64,000 nucleotides of DNA from Burkholderiaceae bacterium (lineage in GTDB: Bacteria; Pseudomonadota; Gammaproteobacteria; Burkholderiales; Burkholderiaceae_C): contig JACKLJ010000001.1 of NCBI GenBank assembly GCA_024235955.1, positions 124,001-188,000 on the forward strand. Direction: 5' to 3'. Below, in pieces: positions 23,135 to 31,801 of the stretch; the stretch's first letter is position 1, and the number at the start of each line of letters is the position of its first letter. A program made the position numbers and the translations under genes. The notes under the pieces are model-generated. The model saw nothing but the letters and a program-made list of their open reading frames with translations. It made no database searches and was not told where the DNA came from.

Positions 23135-24669
23135 TCGACCTGGCGGTGCCGGCCGGCCAGAACCGGTTGGCCGATGAGGACCTGGTTCGCGCCAGGAAGT
23201 GGACGGTGGCCCTGGTCCGCCCGCCCGGCTACGCGCACAGCGGCGCCCTGCTGGAAGCGGCCGAGACCCTGATGTACGCCCTCAGGAGACTGGGGCGCGA
23301 AGCCGGGTTCGGCCGCTTCGATGTGGACGCCGAAGCCCTGGTGGTGCTGGGGGCGCACCTGCTGCCGGCCGCGTTCGAGCTGCCGCGCAACGCGGTGATC
23401 TTCAACCTCGAGCAATTGCCGGCCTGGGCGGAGATCCACGGCGCCGACGCGCATTTCTACCTTGACCGCTTGATGCGCCACCGCGTCTGGGATTACAGCC
23501 AGGCCAACGTGGCCTGGCTGGCCGCGCGCGGCCATGCGCGGGCGGCACACATGCCGCTGGGCTACGTGCCGGAGCTTTCGCGCATCCCGGCGCGCGTGCA
23601 GGACGTCGACGTGCTCTTTTACGGCATGCCCAACCCGCGCCGCGCCAGGGTGCTGGAGGCGCTGCGCGGGCGCGGCCTGCGCGTGGAAGTGCTGCAAGGC
23701 GTGTACGGCGAGGAGCGCGATGCCTGGATCGGGCGTGCCAAGGTGGTGCTCAACATGCACTACTACGAGAGCAAGCTGTTCGAGATCGCCCGCGTCTCCT
23801 ACCTGCTGGCCAACCGCAAGGCCGTGGTGTGCGAGCACAGCGTCATGGGCGCCGACGACGCCGACCTGCGCGCGGGCATGGCCTACGCGCCCTACGAGCA
23901 GCTGGCGGAAACCTGCGAAGCCCTGGTGCGCGACGACGCGCGACGGGCGGCGCTGGAGCGCCAGGGGTTCGAGCTGTTCAGCTGCCGCGACCAGGTGCGC
24001 ACGGTGGCCATGCAGCTTGGTGAAGTCCCACCGCTTGATGCCGTCGCCGAATCCCCCGCCTTCCCGACCGCCCTGCACCTGGGCAGCGGCAAGGACTTCC
24101 GCGCCGACTGCCTGAACGTGGACATCAGCGCTAGCTGGCAGCCGGATCTGCTGCTCGATTTCGGGGTCGAACTGCCCTGGGGCCAGCCGCTGCGCACCGG
24201 CAGGTTCGGCGACATCCGGCTGCACGAAAACCAGTTCGAGCACATCGTCGCCAACGACGTGCTGGAGCACATCCCCGATCTGGTCCAGGCCATGACCAAC
24301 GCCCTGCGGCTGCTGCGGCCGGGCGGCGAGTTCCTGATCTCCGTGCCCTACGACCTGTCGCTCGGCGCCTGGCAGGATCCGACGCACGTGCGCGCGTTCA
24401 ACGAGAACAGCTGGCACTACTACTGCGACTGGTTCTGGTACCTCGACTGGGACGAGGCGCGCTTCGACCTCGTGCAGATGCGCGAAAGCCTGTCGGAGTT
24501 CGGCCAGTCGCTGGCCGCCCAGGGGCAGGAGCTGGCCGTCATCATGCGCACGCCCAGGGCGGTCGACAGCCTGCAGGTGCGGCTCAGAAAGCGCTATCTG
24601 ACGGCCTCCGAACGCGAGATCTACCGACAAAGGCGCGCGCCAGCCGTCGACGCCGGCGGGGGCCGGTGA
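23131..24669 (+). CDS. Glycosyltransferase-methyltransferase fusion protein
   Basis: A 512-residue two-domain protein. Residues about 1-290 resemble CgeB-like or GT1-type transferases (DVDVLFYGMPNPRRARVLEAL and KVVLNMHYYESKLFEIARVS). Residues about 310-460 form a class I SAM methyltransferase with motif I TALHLGSGKDFRADCLNVDI and the post-I/II signature IVANDVLEHIPDLVQAM. The start is probably TTG 23131, which overlaps the proA stop as TTGA; an in-frame start further upstream would lie inside proA. The next gene overlaps it by 4 bp. It probably modifies a surface glycan; the acceptor is unknown. Confidence 0.72.
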   Translation: MIDLAVPAGQNRLADEDLVRARKWTVALVRPPGYAHSGALLEAAETLMYALRRLGREAGFGRFDVDAEALVVLGAHLLPAAFELPRNAVIFNLEQLPAWAEIHGADAHFYLDRLMRHRVWDYSQANVAWLAARGHARAAHMPLGYVPELSRIPARVQDVDVLFYGMPNPRRARVLEALRGRGLRVEVLQGVYGEERDAWIGRAKVVLNMHYYESKLFEIARVSYLLANRKAVVCEHSVMGADDADLRAGMAYAPYEQLAETCEALVRDDARRAALERQGFELFSCRDQVRTVAMQLGEVPPLDAVAESPAFPTALHLGSGKDFRADCLNVDISASWQPDLLLDFGVELPWGQPLRTGRFGDIRLHENQFEHIVANDVLEHIPDLVQAMTNALRLLRPGGEFLISVPYDLSLGAWQDPTHVRAFNENSWHYYCDWFWYLDWDEARFDLVQMRESLSEFGQSLAAQGQELAVIMRTPRAVDSLQVRLRKRYLTASEREIYRQRRAPAVDAGGGR

Positions 24670-25592
24670 AGCCGAAGCCACCCGCCGCCGCGCCTGCGCG
24701 GCCCACCTGGGCGCGCAGGCAGGCTGCGCGCCTGGGCCGGCCGCCGGGCGGCTGGCGGTTGACGCTCTACACCATCATCTTCGAGGCCGACACGCGGGCC
24801 GGCGCGCTGTTCGACAAGTGGCTGATCGCGCTCATCCTGCTGAGCGTGACGGTGGTGATGGCCGACAGCGTGGCGTCGATCAGCGCCCGCTGGGGCGAGC
24901 TGTTCGACGTGCTCGAGTGGGGTTTCACCGCGCTCTTCACCCTGGAGTACCTGGCGCGCATCGCCTGCGTGCGCCACCCCTGGCGCTACATGCGCAGCTT
25001 CTGGGGCGCGATCGACCTGCTGTCGGTGCTGCCCACCTACCTGGCCATGGCGTTCCCGGGCATCCACCTGCTGGTGGACGTGCGGGTGCTGCGGCTGCTG
25101 CGCATCTTCCGGGTCTTCAAGCTCACCGCCTATGTGTCCGAGTACCAGATGCTGGGCCGGGCGCTGTCGGCGAGCCGGCGCAAGATCATGATCTTCCTGT
25201 CGGTGGTGGTGCTGGTGGTGCTCATCATCGGCACGCTGATGTACGTGGTGGAAGGCCCGGCCAACGGCTTCACCAGCATCCCCACCGCGGTCTACTGGGC
25301 CATCACCACCATGACCACCGTGGGCTTTGGCGACATCACGCCGCACACCGACTTCGGCCGCTTCATCTCCTCGGTCATGATGCTCATGGGCTGGGGCACG
25401 CTGGCCGTGCCCACCGGCATCGTGACCACGGAAATGGCCCTGAGCGGGCGGCAGCCCGCAGTCACCACGCGCACCTGCCACGCCTGCCTGACCGAAGGCC
25501 ACCTGCCCGAAGCCCGCTACTGCATGCACTGCGGCGCCGAGTTGCCAGCCTATGCGCCTGACGAGCCGGCGGCGGACGACGGGGCGCATTAG
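24666..25592 (+). CDS. Voltage-gated potassium channel-like protein with C-terminal zinc ribbon
   Basis: A 308-residue six-helix ion-transport channel. S4 carries regularly spaced arginines in VRVLRLLRIFRVFK. The pore loop has the K+ selectivity filter TTMTTVGFGDIT near residues 213-224. After S6 the C-terminus holds CHAC and CMHCGAE separated by about 17 residues, a putative zinc ribbon not present in KcsA or Kch. The start is GTG 24666, overlapping the preceding stop (GTGA), so the two genes are translationally coupled. K+ selectivity is inferred from the filter. Confidence 0.87.
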   Translation: MKPKPPAAAPARPTWARRQAARLGRPPGGWRLTLYTIIFEADTRAGALFDKWLIALILLSVTVVMADSVASISARWGELFDVLEWGFTALFTLEYLARIACVRHPWRYMRSFWGAIDLLSVLPTYLAMAFPGIHLLVDVRVLRLLRIFRVFKLTAYVSEYQMLGRALSASRRKIMIFLSVVVLVVLIIGTLMYVVEGPANGFTSIPTAVYWAITTMTTVGFGDITPHTDFGRFISSVMMLMGWGTLAVPTGIVTTEMALSGRQPAVTTRTCHACLTEGHLPEARYCMHCGAELPAYAPDEPAADDGAH

Positions 25593-25646
25593 GCGCCTAG
25601 AATCGTCCGGCACGGCGCTGGCCGCGCCGCCCAACACCGCAACCCC

Positions 25647-26930
25647 ATGGTCCCCCATCTCGTCACCGCCCTTTCCGGGCCCATCAACGAACTCGAGCAG
25701 CGCATCCTCGATGCCACGCCGGTGATCGAGCGCTGGTTCCGTCTGGAGTGGATGGAGCACACGCCGCCGCTGTACTGCGCGGTGGACATCCGCAACGCCG
25801 GCTTCAAGCTGGCGCCGGTCGATACCGACCTGTTCCCGCGCGGCTGGCACAACCTGTCGGACGACGTGTTGCCGCTGGCGGTGCAGGCCGGGCAGGCGGC
25901 GATCGAGAAGATCTGCCCCGAGGCGCGCAACCTGCTCATCGTGCCGGCCAGCGGCAAGCCCTCCAGCTTCTACCTGGCGAGCCTGGCGCGGCTGGAGCAG
26001 ATCTTCCGCATGGCGGGGCTGAACGTGCGCTTCGGCTCCATCGACCCGGCCGTCAAGCGCAGCGTCACCCACAAGCTGCCAGATGGTGAGGACCTGGTGT
26101 TCGAACCGGCGCTGCGCTCGCGCTGCCGACTGGGGCTCAAGCACTTCGACCCCTGCACCATCCTGCTCAACGACGACCTGCCCAGCGGCGCCCCCGGCAT
26201 CCTGGAAGACCTGAACGAGCAATACCTGCTGCCGCCGCTGCAGGCCGGCTGGTCGGTGCGCCGCATGAGCCGGCACTTCAGGTGTTACGAGGAAGTGAGC
26301 AAACGCTTCGGCAAGCTGATCGGCATCGACCCCTGGCTGATCCACCCGCTGTTCGCGCACTGCGAGCGCATGGACGTGCGCAAGCCCGAAGGGCTCGACT
26401 GCCTGCGCGAGAACGTGAACGCGGTGCTGCTCAAGCTGCGCCGCAAGTACAAGGAATATGGCATCACGGAAAAGCCCTTCGTGGTGCTCAAGCCCGACAA
26501 CGGCTCGCGCGGCATGGGCGTGATGGCCTTGCGCGACGCGGCCGAGCTCACCACCGCCAGCGGCAAGCTGGTGAAGGCGCTCGGCCAGCTGGCTCCTGGC
26601 GGCGACGTGATCATCCAGGAAGGCGTGCTCACGCATGAGCGCCTGCACGACACCGTGGCCGAGCCGGTGGTCTACTCGATCGACCGCTACGTGGTCGGCG
26701 GCTTCTACCGCATGCACGCCGACGCCGGTGCCGCCGACAACCTGAGCGCGCCCGGCGCCCGCTACGTGCCGCTGGCCTTCGACGGCCGCAACCACCTGCC
26801 CCACGCCGGTGCCAAGCCGGGCGCCAGCGCGCCGAACCGCTTCTACATGTACGGCGTCATCGCCCGGGTGGCGCTGGTGGCGGCCAGCTACGAGCTCGAG
26901 GCCACCGATCCGGAGCTGGTCGAGGCCTGA
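25647..26930 (+). CDS. gshA: Glutamate-cysteine ligase, proteobacterial second type
   Basis: A 427-residue ligase for the first step of glutathione synthesis. It belongs to the gshA type found in Acidithiobacillus and betaproteobacteria rather than the E. coli type, with the segments NLLIVPASGKPSSFYLASL, VVLKPDNGSRGMGVMALRDA and VIIQEGVLTHERLHDTVAE. The middle segment resembles an ATP-grasp lysine/glycine loop. gshB lies about 8 kb downstream rather than adjacent. A TAGAAT near 25598 may be its -10. The type is recognised from sequence memory, so the alignment should be confirmed. Confidence 0.88.
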   Translation: MVPHLVTALSGPINELEQRILDATPVIERWFRLEWMEHTPPLYCAVDIRNAGFKLAPVDTDLFPRGWHNLSDDVLPLAVQAGQAAIEKICPEARNLLIVPASGKPSSFYLASLARLEQIFRMAGLNVRFGSIDPAVKRSVTHKLPDGEDLVFEPALRSRCRLGLKHFDPCTILLNDDLPSGAPGILEDLNEQYLLPPLQAGWSVRRMSRHFRCYEEVSKRFGKLIGIDPWLIHPLFAHCERMDVRKPEGLDCLRENVNAVLLKLRRKYKEYGITEKPFVVLKPDNGSRGMGVMALRDAAELTTASGKLVKALGQLAPGGDVIIQEGVLTHERLHDTVAEPVVYSIDRYVVGGFYRMHADAGAADNLSAPGARYVPLAFDGRNHLPHAGAKPGASAPNRFYMYGVIARVALVAASYELEATDPELVEA

Positions 26931-26959
26931 CCCCAGTGGCCGGCAAGACCCGGAATTGC

Positions 26960-27019
26960 TACAGATGATATAGCTGCCTGCGCCCGTCACATAAGGGCCA
27001 GAAGGCTATTTTTCTTGAA
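26960..27019 (+). repeat. Repeat A, copy 9
   Basis: Plus-oriented copy, TATAGCTGCCTGCGCCCGTC, then AAGGGCCAGAAGGC, between gshA and kup. Confidence 0.85.
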
Positions 27020-27145
27020 ACGGACGGCGCGTTGTGGGCGCGCCACGAGCCCGCGCGGCGGGCGGTTGCCGCGCTCGCCGGTCAGCGCAAAATAGGAGCT
27101 TTGTGACTCTGGCGCCCGGTTGCGGCCGCGTGCCGCGCAGCTGGC

Positions 27146-29017
27146 GTGTCGTCTTCGTCCAAATCCTCCATGGGTGCCCTGGTGCTGGGTGCCATCGGTG
27201 TCGTCTACGGCGACATCGGCACCAGCGTGCTGTACGCCGTCAAGGAGGTGTTCGGCTCCGGCCACGTACCGTTCACCACCGACAACGTGTACGGCGTGCT
27301 GTCCATGCTGTTCTGGACGCTCACCACCATCGTCTCCGTCAAGTACGTGACGCTGGTGCTGCGGGCCGACAACAACGGTGAAGGCGGCCTGGTGGCCATG
27401 CTCACGCTGGCCTCGCGCGCCGTGGCCGACCGCCCGCGCCTGCGGCACTGGATGCTGCTGATCGGCATCTTCGGCACCTGCCTGTTCTACGGCGACGGCG
27501 TGATCACCCCGGCGATCTCGGTGCTCTCGGCCGTGGAAGGCTTGGAGGTGGTCTCGCACACCTTCACCGACTACGTGATGCCGCTCACGCTGGTGATCCT
27601 GCTCGCGCTGTTCTGGGTGCAGAAGAAGGGCACGGCGGGCATCGGCAAGTTCTTCGGCCCGATCACGGTGATCTGGTTCATGGTCATCGCCGGGTTGGGT
27701 GTCTGGCACATCGTGGGGCACCCGGAGATCCTGTGGGCACTCAGCCCCTGGTACGCATGGAAGTTCACCTGGGACAACCCCGGCACCACCTTCATCATCC
27801 TGGGCGCGCTCGTGCTGTGCGTCACCGGCGCCGAGGCCCTGTACGCCGACATGGGCCACTTCGGCAAGAAGCCGATCCGGCTGGCCTGGTTCTCCATCGT
27901 CATGCCGTCGCTCACGCTCAACTACTTCGGGCAGGGCGCGCTGCTGCTGGCCAACCCCGAGGCGGTGAAGAACCCATTCTTCATGATGGCGCCCAAGTGG
28001 GCGCTGCTACCGCTGGTGGGGCTGGCCACCATGGCCACCGTGATCGCCTCGCAGGCGCTGATCTCGGGTGCCTTCAGCGTCACCAAGCAGGTGATCCAGC
28101 TCGGTTACCTGCCGCGCCTGCAGGTGCGGCACACCAGCGTCAAGGACACCGGGCAGATCTACATGCCCTTTGTCAACTGGGGCCTGTTCGTGCTGATCGT
28201 GCTGGCCGTGGGCATGTTCCGCTCGTCCAGCAACCTGGCCTCGGCCTACGGCATCGCGGTGACCACCGACATGCTGATCACCACCGTGCTCACCTTCTTC
28301 GTGATCCGCTACGCCTGGAAGCTGCCGCTGTGGCTCTGCATCGGCGCCACCTCGGTGTTCTTCTGCGTCGACGTGCTGTTCTGGGCGTCCAACCTGCTCA
28401 AGCTGATCAGCGGCGGCTGGTTTCCGCTGCTCATCGCCGGCTCGATCTTCATGCTGATGGTCACCTGGAAGGACGGCCGGGCGCTGCTCAGCCACAACCT
28501 GCACGCCGCCGCGATCGAGCTCAAGCCCTTCCTCGAGTCGCTGTTCCTGGCGCCGCCCGCGCGCGTGGACGGCACCGCGGTGTTCATGACCGCCGAGATC
28601 GGCATGGTGCCCAACGCCATGCTGCACAACCTCAAGCACAACAAGGTGCTGCACGAGTACAACGTGTTCGTGACCGTGCGCAGCCACGAGGTGCCGTGGA
28701 TCGGCGCCGAGGAGCGGCTGGAGTTCGAATCCCTCGGCCACAACTGCTGGCAGGTGATCATCAACTACGGCTTCAAGAACGACCTGAACGTGCCCAAGGC
28801 GCTCTCCCGCCTCGCCGGCCGGGGGCTCAACATCGAGCCCATGACCACCAGCTACTTCCTCTCGCGCGACATCGTGGTGCCCACCATCGGCGCCGGCCTG
28901 GCGCCGTGGCGCGAAAAGCTGTTCGCGCAGATGCACCACAACGCCACCACGGCGGCCGAGTTCCTGCACCTGCCCAGCAACGCGGTGGTCGAGCTGGGCA
29001 GCAAGGTCGAGATCTGA
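27146..29017 (+). CDS. kup: KUP-family potassium uptake protein, copy 1
   Basis: A 623-residue K+/H+ symporter with about 12 membrane helices in residues 1-440 and a cytosolic C-terminal domain. GAIGVVYGDIGTSVLYAVKE, GDGVITPAISVLSAVEGLEV and VTGAEALYADMGHFGKKPI are strict family signatures. The start is GTG 27146 (MSSSSKSSMGAL); ATG 27170 is the alternative. Its composition is that of the surrounding genes. A second kup follows after 21 bp, so the two form a tandem pair. Confidence 0.95.
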   Translation: MSSSSKSSMGALVLGAIGVVYGDIGTSVLYAVKEVFGSGHVPFTTDNVYGVLSMLFWTLTTIVSVKYVTLVLRADNNGEGGLVAMLTLASRAVADRPRLRHWMLLIGIFGTCLFYGDGVITPAISVLSAVEGLEVVSHTFTDYVMPLTLVILLALFWVQKKGTAGIGKFFGPITVIWFMVIAGLGVWHIVGHPEILWALSPWYAWKFTWDNPGTTFIILGALVLCVTGAEALYADMGHFGKKPIRLAWFSIVMPSLTLNYFGQGALLLANPEAVKNPFFMMAPKWALLPLVGLATMATVIASQALISGAFSVTKQVIQLGYLPRLQVRHTSVKDTGQIYMPFVNWGLFVLIVLAVGMFRSSSNLASAYGIAVTTDMLITTVLTFFVIRYAWKLPLWLCIGATSVFFCVDVLFWASNLLKLISGGWFPLLIAGSIFMLMVTWKDGRALLSHNLHAAAIELKPFLESLFLAPPARVDGTAVFMTAEIGMVPNAMLHNLKHNKVLHEYNVFVTVRSHEVPWIGAEERLEFESLGHNCWQVIINYGFKNDLNVPKALSRLAGRGLNIEPMTTSYFLSRDIVVPTIGAGLAPWREKLFAQMHHNATTAAEFLHLPSNAVVELGSKVEI

Positions 29018-29038
29018 GCGCCCACGAGGGACCCCCGC

Positions 29039-30907
29039 ATGAGTCAGCACCGTTCCGGCCTCCCCGCCCTGACGTTGGGCGCCCTCGGCGTCGTCTATGG
29101 CGACATTGGCACCAGCCCGCTGTACGCGTTCAAGGAGGTCTTTGCCTCGGGCCAGGTGCCTTTCAACACGCTCAACGTGCTGAGCGCGCTGTCCATGTTC
29201 ATCTGGGCCCTGGTGTTCGTGGTCACGTTCAAGTACATCGGCCTCATCATGCGAGCCGACAACGGCGGCGAAGGCGGCATGATGGCCTTGCTGGCGCTGG
29301 CCGCGCGCGCGGTGGGGGATCGGCCTGGTTTGCGAGCCACCATGCTGGCTGTCGGAGCTTTCGGCGTGGCGCTGTTCTTTGGCGACGGGGTGATCACGCC
29401 GGCCATCTCGGTGCTTTCGGCCGTCGAGGGCCTGGAGGTCGTCACGCCAGCGGCCAAGCCCTTCGTTATGGGCATCGCGCTGATGGTTCTGGCGGCCCTG
29501 TTCCTGGTGCAGCGGCGCGGCACCGGCAACATCGGGCGCTACTTCGGGCCGATCATGATCTTGTGGTTCTTGGCGCTGGCGGTCACTGGCGCCGTGCAGA
29601 TCGCGCGCGAGCCCGACGTGCTGCGCGCCTTTTCACCCCTTTATGCCGTCGAGTTCATCGGGCAGCACCCACATCTGGCCTTTCTCACGCTGGGAGCGGT
29701 CTTTCTGTGTCTGACCGGCGCTGAGGCGCTCTATGCAGACATGGGCCACTTCGGCAAGCAGCCCATCCGTCTGGCATGGTTCGCGCTGGTGATGCCGGCG
29801 TTGGTGGTCAACTACCTGGGTCAGGGCGCGCTGGTCCTGCAGCAGCCCGAGGCCATCGCAAATCCGCTCTACCGCCTCGCGCCGGGCTGGGCGTTGGTGC
29901 CCATGGTAGTGCTGGCGACGTTGGCTACCGTGATTGCTTCCCAGGCACTAATCTCCGGTGCCTATTCGGCCGCCAAGCAGTCAATCCAGCTTGGCTTCCT
30001 GCCGCGCATGCGGGTGCTCTACACGTCCGAGCAGGAGGCGGGGCAGATCTACATCGGTGCCGTCAACTGGTTGTTGTTGGCCGGCGTCGTCGTCGCCGTG
30101 GTGCTGTTCCGCAACTCGGCCGCGCTGGCCGCCGCCTATGGCATCTCGGTCAGCCTGCTAATGGTGATCACCACCTGGCTAACGTTTTTCGTCGTGCGCC
30201 ATGGATGGGGCTATCCTCAGCCGGTGGCACTGGCGGCAACCGGCCTGTTTTTGGCGGTGGATCTGTTGTTCTTTGCCTCGAACGCCCTCAAGATCGCCGA
30301 TGGCGGCTGGTTCCCGCTGCTCATGGCGGCACTGGTGTTCACCGTGATGATCACCTGGAAGCGCGGACGCGAATTGCTCACCGAAAGCACGCTCGTTCAC
30401 GCCATTGATCTGGCTGCCTTTTTGCAGAGTATCTTCGCCGACCCGCCGCCGCGCGTGGCTGGAACCGCGGTGTTTCTCGCCAGCGTCGAGGGCGTCACGC
30501 CGAGCGCGCTGATGCACAGCCTCAAGCACTACAAAGTCCTTCATGAACGGAACCTGTTCGTCACTGTACGCAGCCATGAGATTCCACGCGTGCCTTCGGC
30601 CGAGCGCGTGCAGGTGACGCCGTTGGGCAACGAATGTTGGCAGGTGATCGTCAACTACGGTTTCAAGGACGACTTCGACCTCCCCGCCGCGCTGACACTG
30701 ACGCGCCAGGCGATCGGCCCGCTCGACCCGATGTCAACCAGCTATTTTCTATCGCGGGACATCGTGGTGCCCACGCTGGGCGGCGGCATGGCGCTGTGGC
30801 GCGAAAAGCTGTTTTCTCAGATGCACCGCAATGCGAGCGCGGCAGCCGAATTCCTCAACCTGCCCAGCAACGCGGTGGTCGAGCTGGGCAGCAAGGTCGA
30901 GATCTGA
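29039..30907 (+). CDS. kup: KUP-family potassium uptake protein, copy 2
   Basis: A 622-residue paralogue of the gene just upstream, with the same signatures (VYGDIGTSPLYAFKE, GDGVITPAISVLSAVEGLEV, GAEALYADMGHFGKQPI). Compared with copy 1 it uses visibly more A/T-ending codons, and its middle third has diverged. However, the last 52 bp through the stop are identical to copy 1. This suggests separate origin or relaxed selection followed by local gene conversion. The ribosome-binding site CGAGGGA precedes ATG 29039. Functional division between the two copies cannot be read from sequence. Confidence 0.94.
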   Translation: MSQHRSGLPALTLGALGVVYGDIGTSPLYAFKEVFASGQVPFNTLNVLSALSMFIWALVFVVTFKYIGLIMRADNGGEGGMMALLALAARAVGDRPGLRATMLAVGAFGVALFFGDGVITPAISVLSAVEGLEVVTPAAKPFVMGIALMVLAALFLVQRRGTGNIGRYFGPIMILWFLALAVTGAVQIAREPDVLRAFSPLYAVEFIGQHPHLAFLTLGAVFLCLTGAEALYADMGHFGKQPIRLAWFALVMPALVVNYLGQGALVLQQPEAIANPLYRLAPGWALVPMVVLATLATVIASQALISGAYSAAKQSIQLGFLPRMRVLYTSEQEAGQIYIGAVNWLLLAGVVVAVVLFRNSAALAAAYGISVSLLMVITTWLTFFVVRHGWGYPQPVALAATGLFLAVDLLFFASNALKIADGGWFPLLMAALVFTVMITWKRGRELLTESTLVHAIDLAAFLQSIFADPPPRVAGTAVFLASVEGVTPSALMHSLKHYKVLHERNLFVTVRSHEIPRVPSAERVQVTPLGNECWQVIVNYGFKDDFDLPAALTLTRQAIGPLDPMSTSYFLSRDIVVPTLGGGMALWREKLFSQMHRNASAAAEFLNLPSNAVVELGSKVEI

Positions 30908-31080
30908 GCGTGCCGCCGCTGGCGTTCCATGCCGGCCAGCACGCGCGCGCGCCCTGGTGCATGGCGCGGCAGTTTGTCAACTAAGGCATACCTGCAGGAG
31001 TTTGTTGGCGACGCCAGGGGCGCCAGCCGGTCCGTTCCCGGATAGATTCTGGTTTCCTGAAAACCATAACGAGAATCAAC

Positions 31081-31533
31081 ATGCTGGGATTGGTAAAGCG
31101 CCTTTTGGGCGGGATGGAGCTTGACTCGGGGCTGGCCGGCGAACTGTCACAAGCCGTCAGCGAAGGTGGGCTGGATGTCGAGGCCGCCCTCATGGCCCAC
31201 AGCAACTGGAAGCTTCGGCTCGAAGCCTATCTGGATGGGAAGTCGTCCGAGGACCTGCGTCCGGAAGTGATCTGCTTCGACGACCGTTGCGACCTGGGCC
31301 GCTGGATCCATGGCCCCGGCGCGCAGCGCCTGGGCAGGTACCGGGGGTTCACCGCTCTCCGGGAGAACCACCGCATGTTCCACTATGCGGCGTCCAACGT
31401 GGTGTCCTTGAACCAGTCGGGCCGCAAGGCCGAGGCGCGCCGGATGCTCGACGGCGTGTACGCCGGCTTTTCCACCAAGGTCATCGACGATCTGACAGGC
31501 TTGCGCGATCTTGCCCAGCGTCGCAAGGGCTGA
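31081..31533 (+). CDS. Stand-alone CZB (chemoreceptor zinc-binding) domain protein
   Basis: A 150-residue soluble protein. Residues about 35-130 form a CZB domain with the expected zinc ligands: His in LMAHSNWKLRLEAYL, Cys in DDRCDLGRWIHG, and two His in RENHRMFHYAAS. CZB domains normally sit at the C-terminus of chemoreceptors or diguanylate cyclases and sense zinc or HOCl. Here there is no transducer domain, only an N-terminal 30-residue helix-forming extension. No chemotaxis genes are adjacent. Partner and output are unknown. Confidence 0.82.
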   Translation: MLGLVKRLLGGMELDSGLAGELSQAVSEGGLDVEAALMAHSNWKLRLEAYLDGKSSEDLRPEVICFDDRCDLGRWIHGPGAQRLGRYRGFTALRENHRMFHYAASNVVSLNQSGRKAEARRMLDGVYAGFSTKVIDDLTGLRDLAQRRKG

Positions 31534-31801
31534 GCGCTAGGCGGGATCGGAGCGCGCGGTCGGCCCGGCCGAGAGACCGGGCTGGCGGCGCGCCCCGCCT
31601 GCGCATTGCCTGATCCGCTGGCACCAGCGGATGGAATGGGTCCGACGGCCCTACAGCCGCTCAGCACCAGCGTCGACCAGTTTTTCGATCACTTCCAGGT
31701 CGTCCAACGCCACGTTGGCGCGACTTGAGACTGGGGTGGAGCCTTGGGAAGGTCTTCTCGGGGAAGGTGGTGGAGAGCCGGGGCCGAGACCTGCAAAGTG
31801 C
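31534..31801. other. Intergenic region after the CZB gene
   Basis: A 268-bp gap with no clear gene. On the minus strand a 24-codon open stretch ending near 31653 reads NVALDDLEVIEKLVDAGAER before a stop. It has protein-like character and could be the tail of a decayed gene, but nothing upstream supports it. Confidence 0.4.

Noticed and set aside
24621..26990. A 789-codon minus-strand open frame across the K+ channel and gshA
   Set aside because: Same cause. The opposite strand carries recognisable proteins with good starts.
31653..31801. Minus-strand peptide-like stretch NVALDDLEVIEKLVDAGAER
   Set aside because: Protein-like, but only about 24 convincing codons, no start and no upstream continuation. 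Kept only as a note on the gap.
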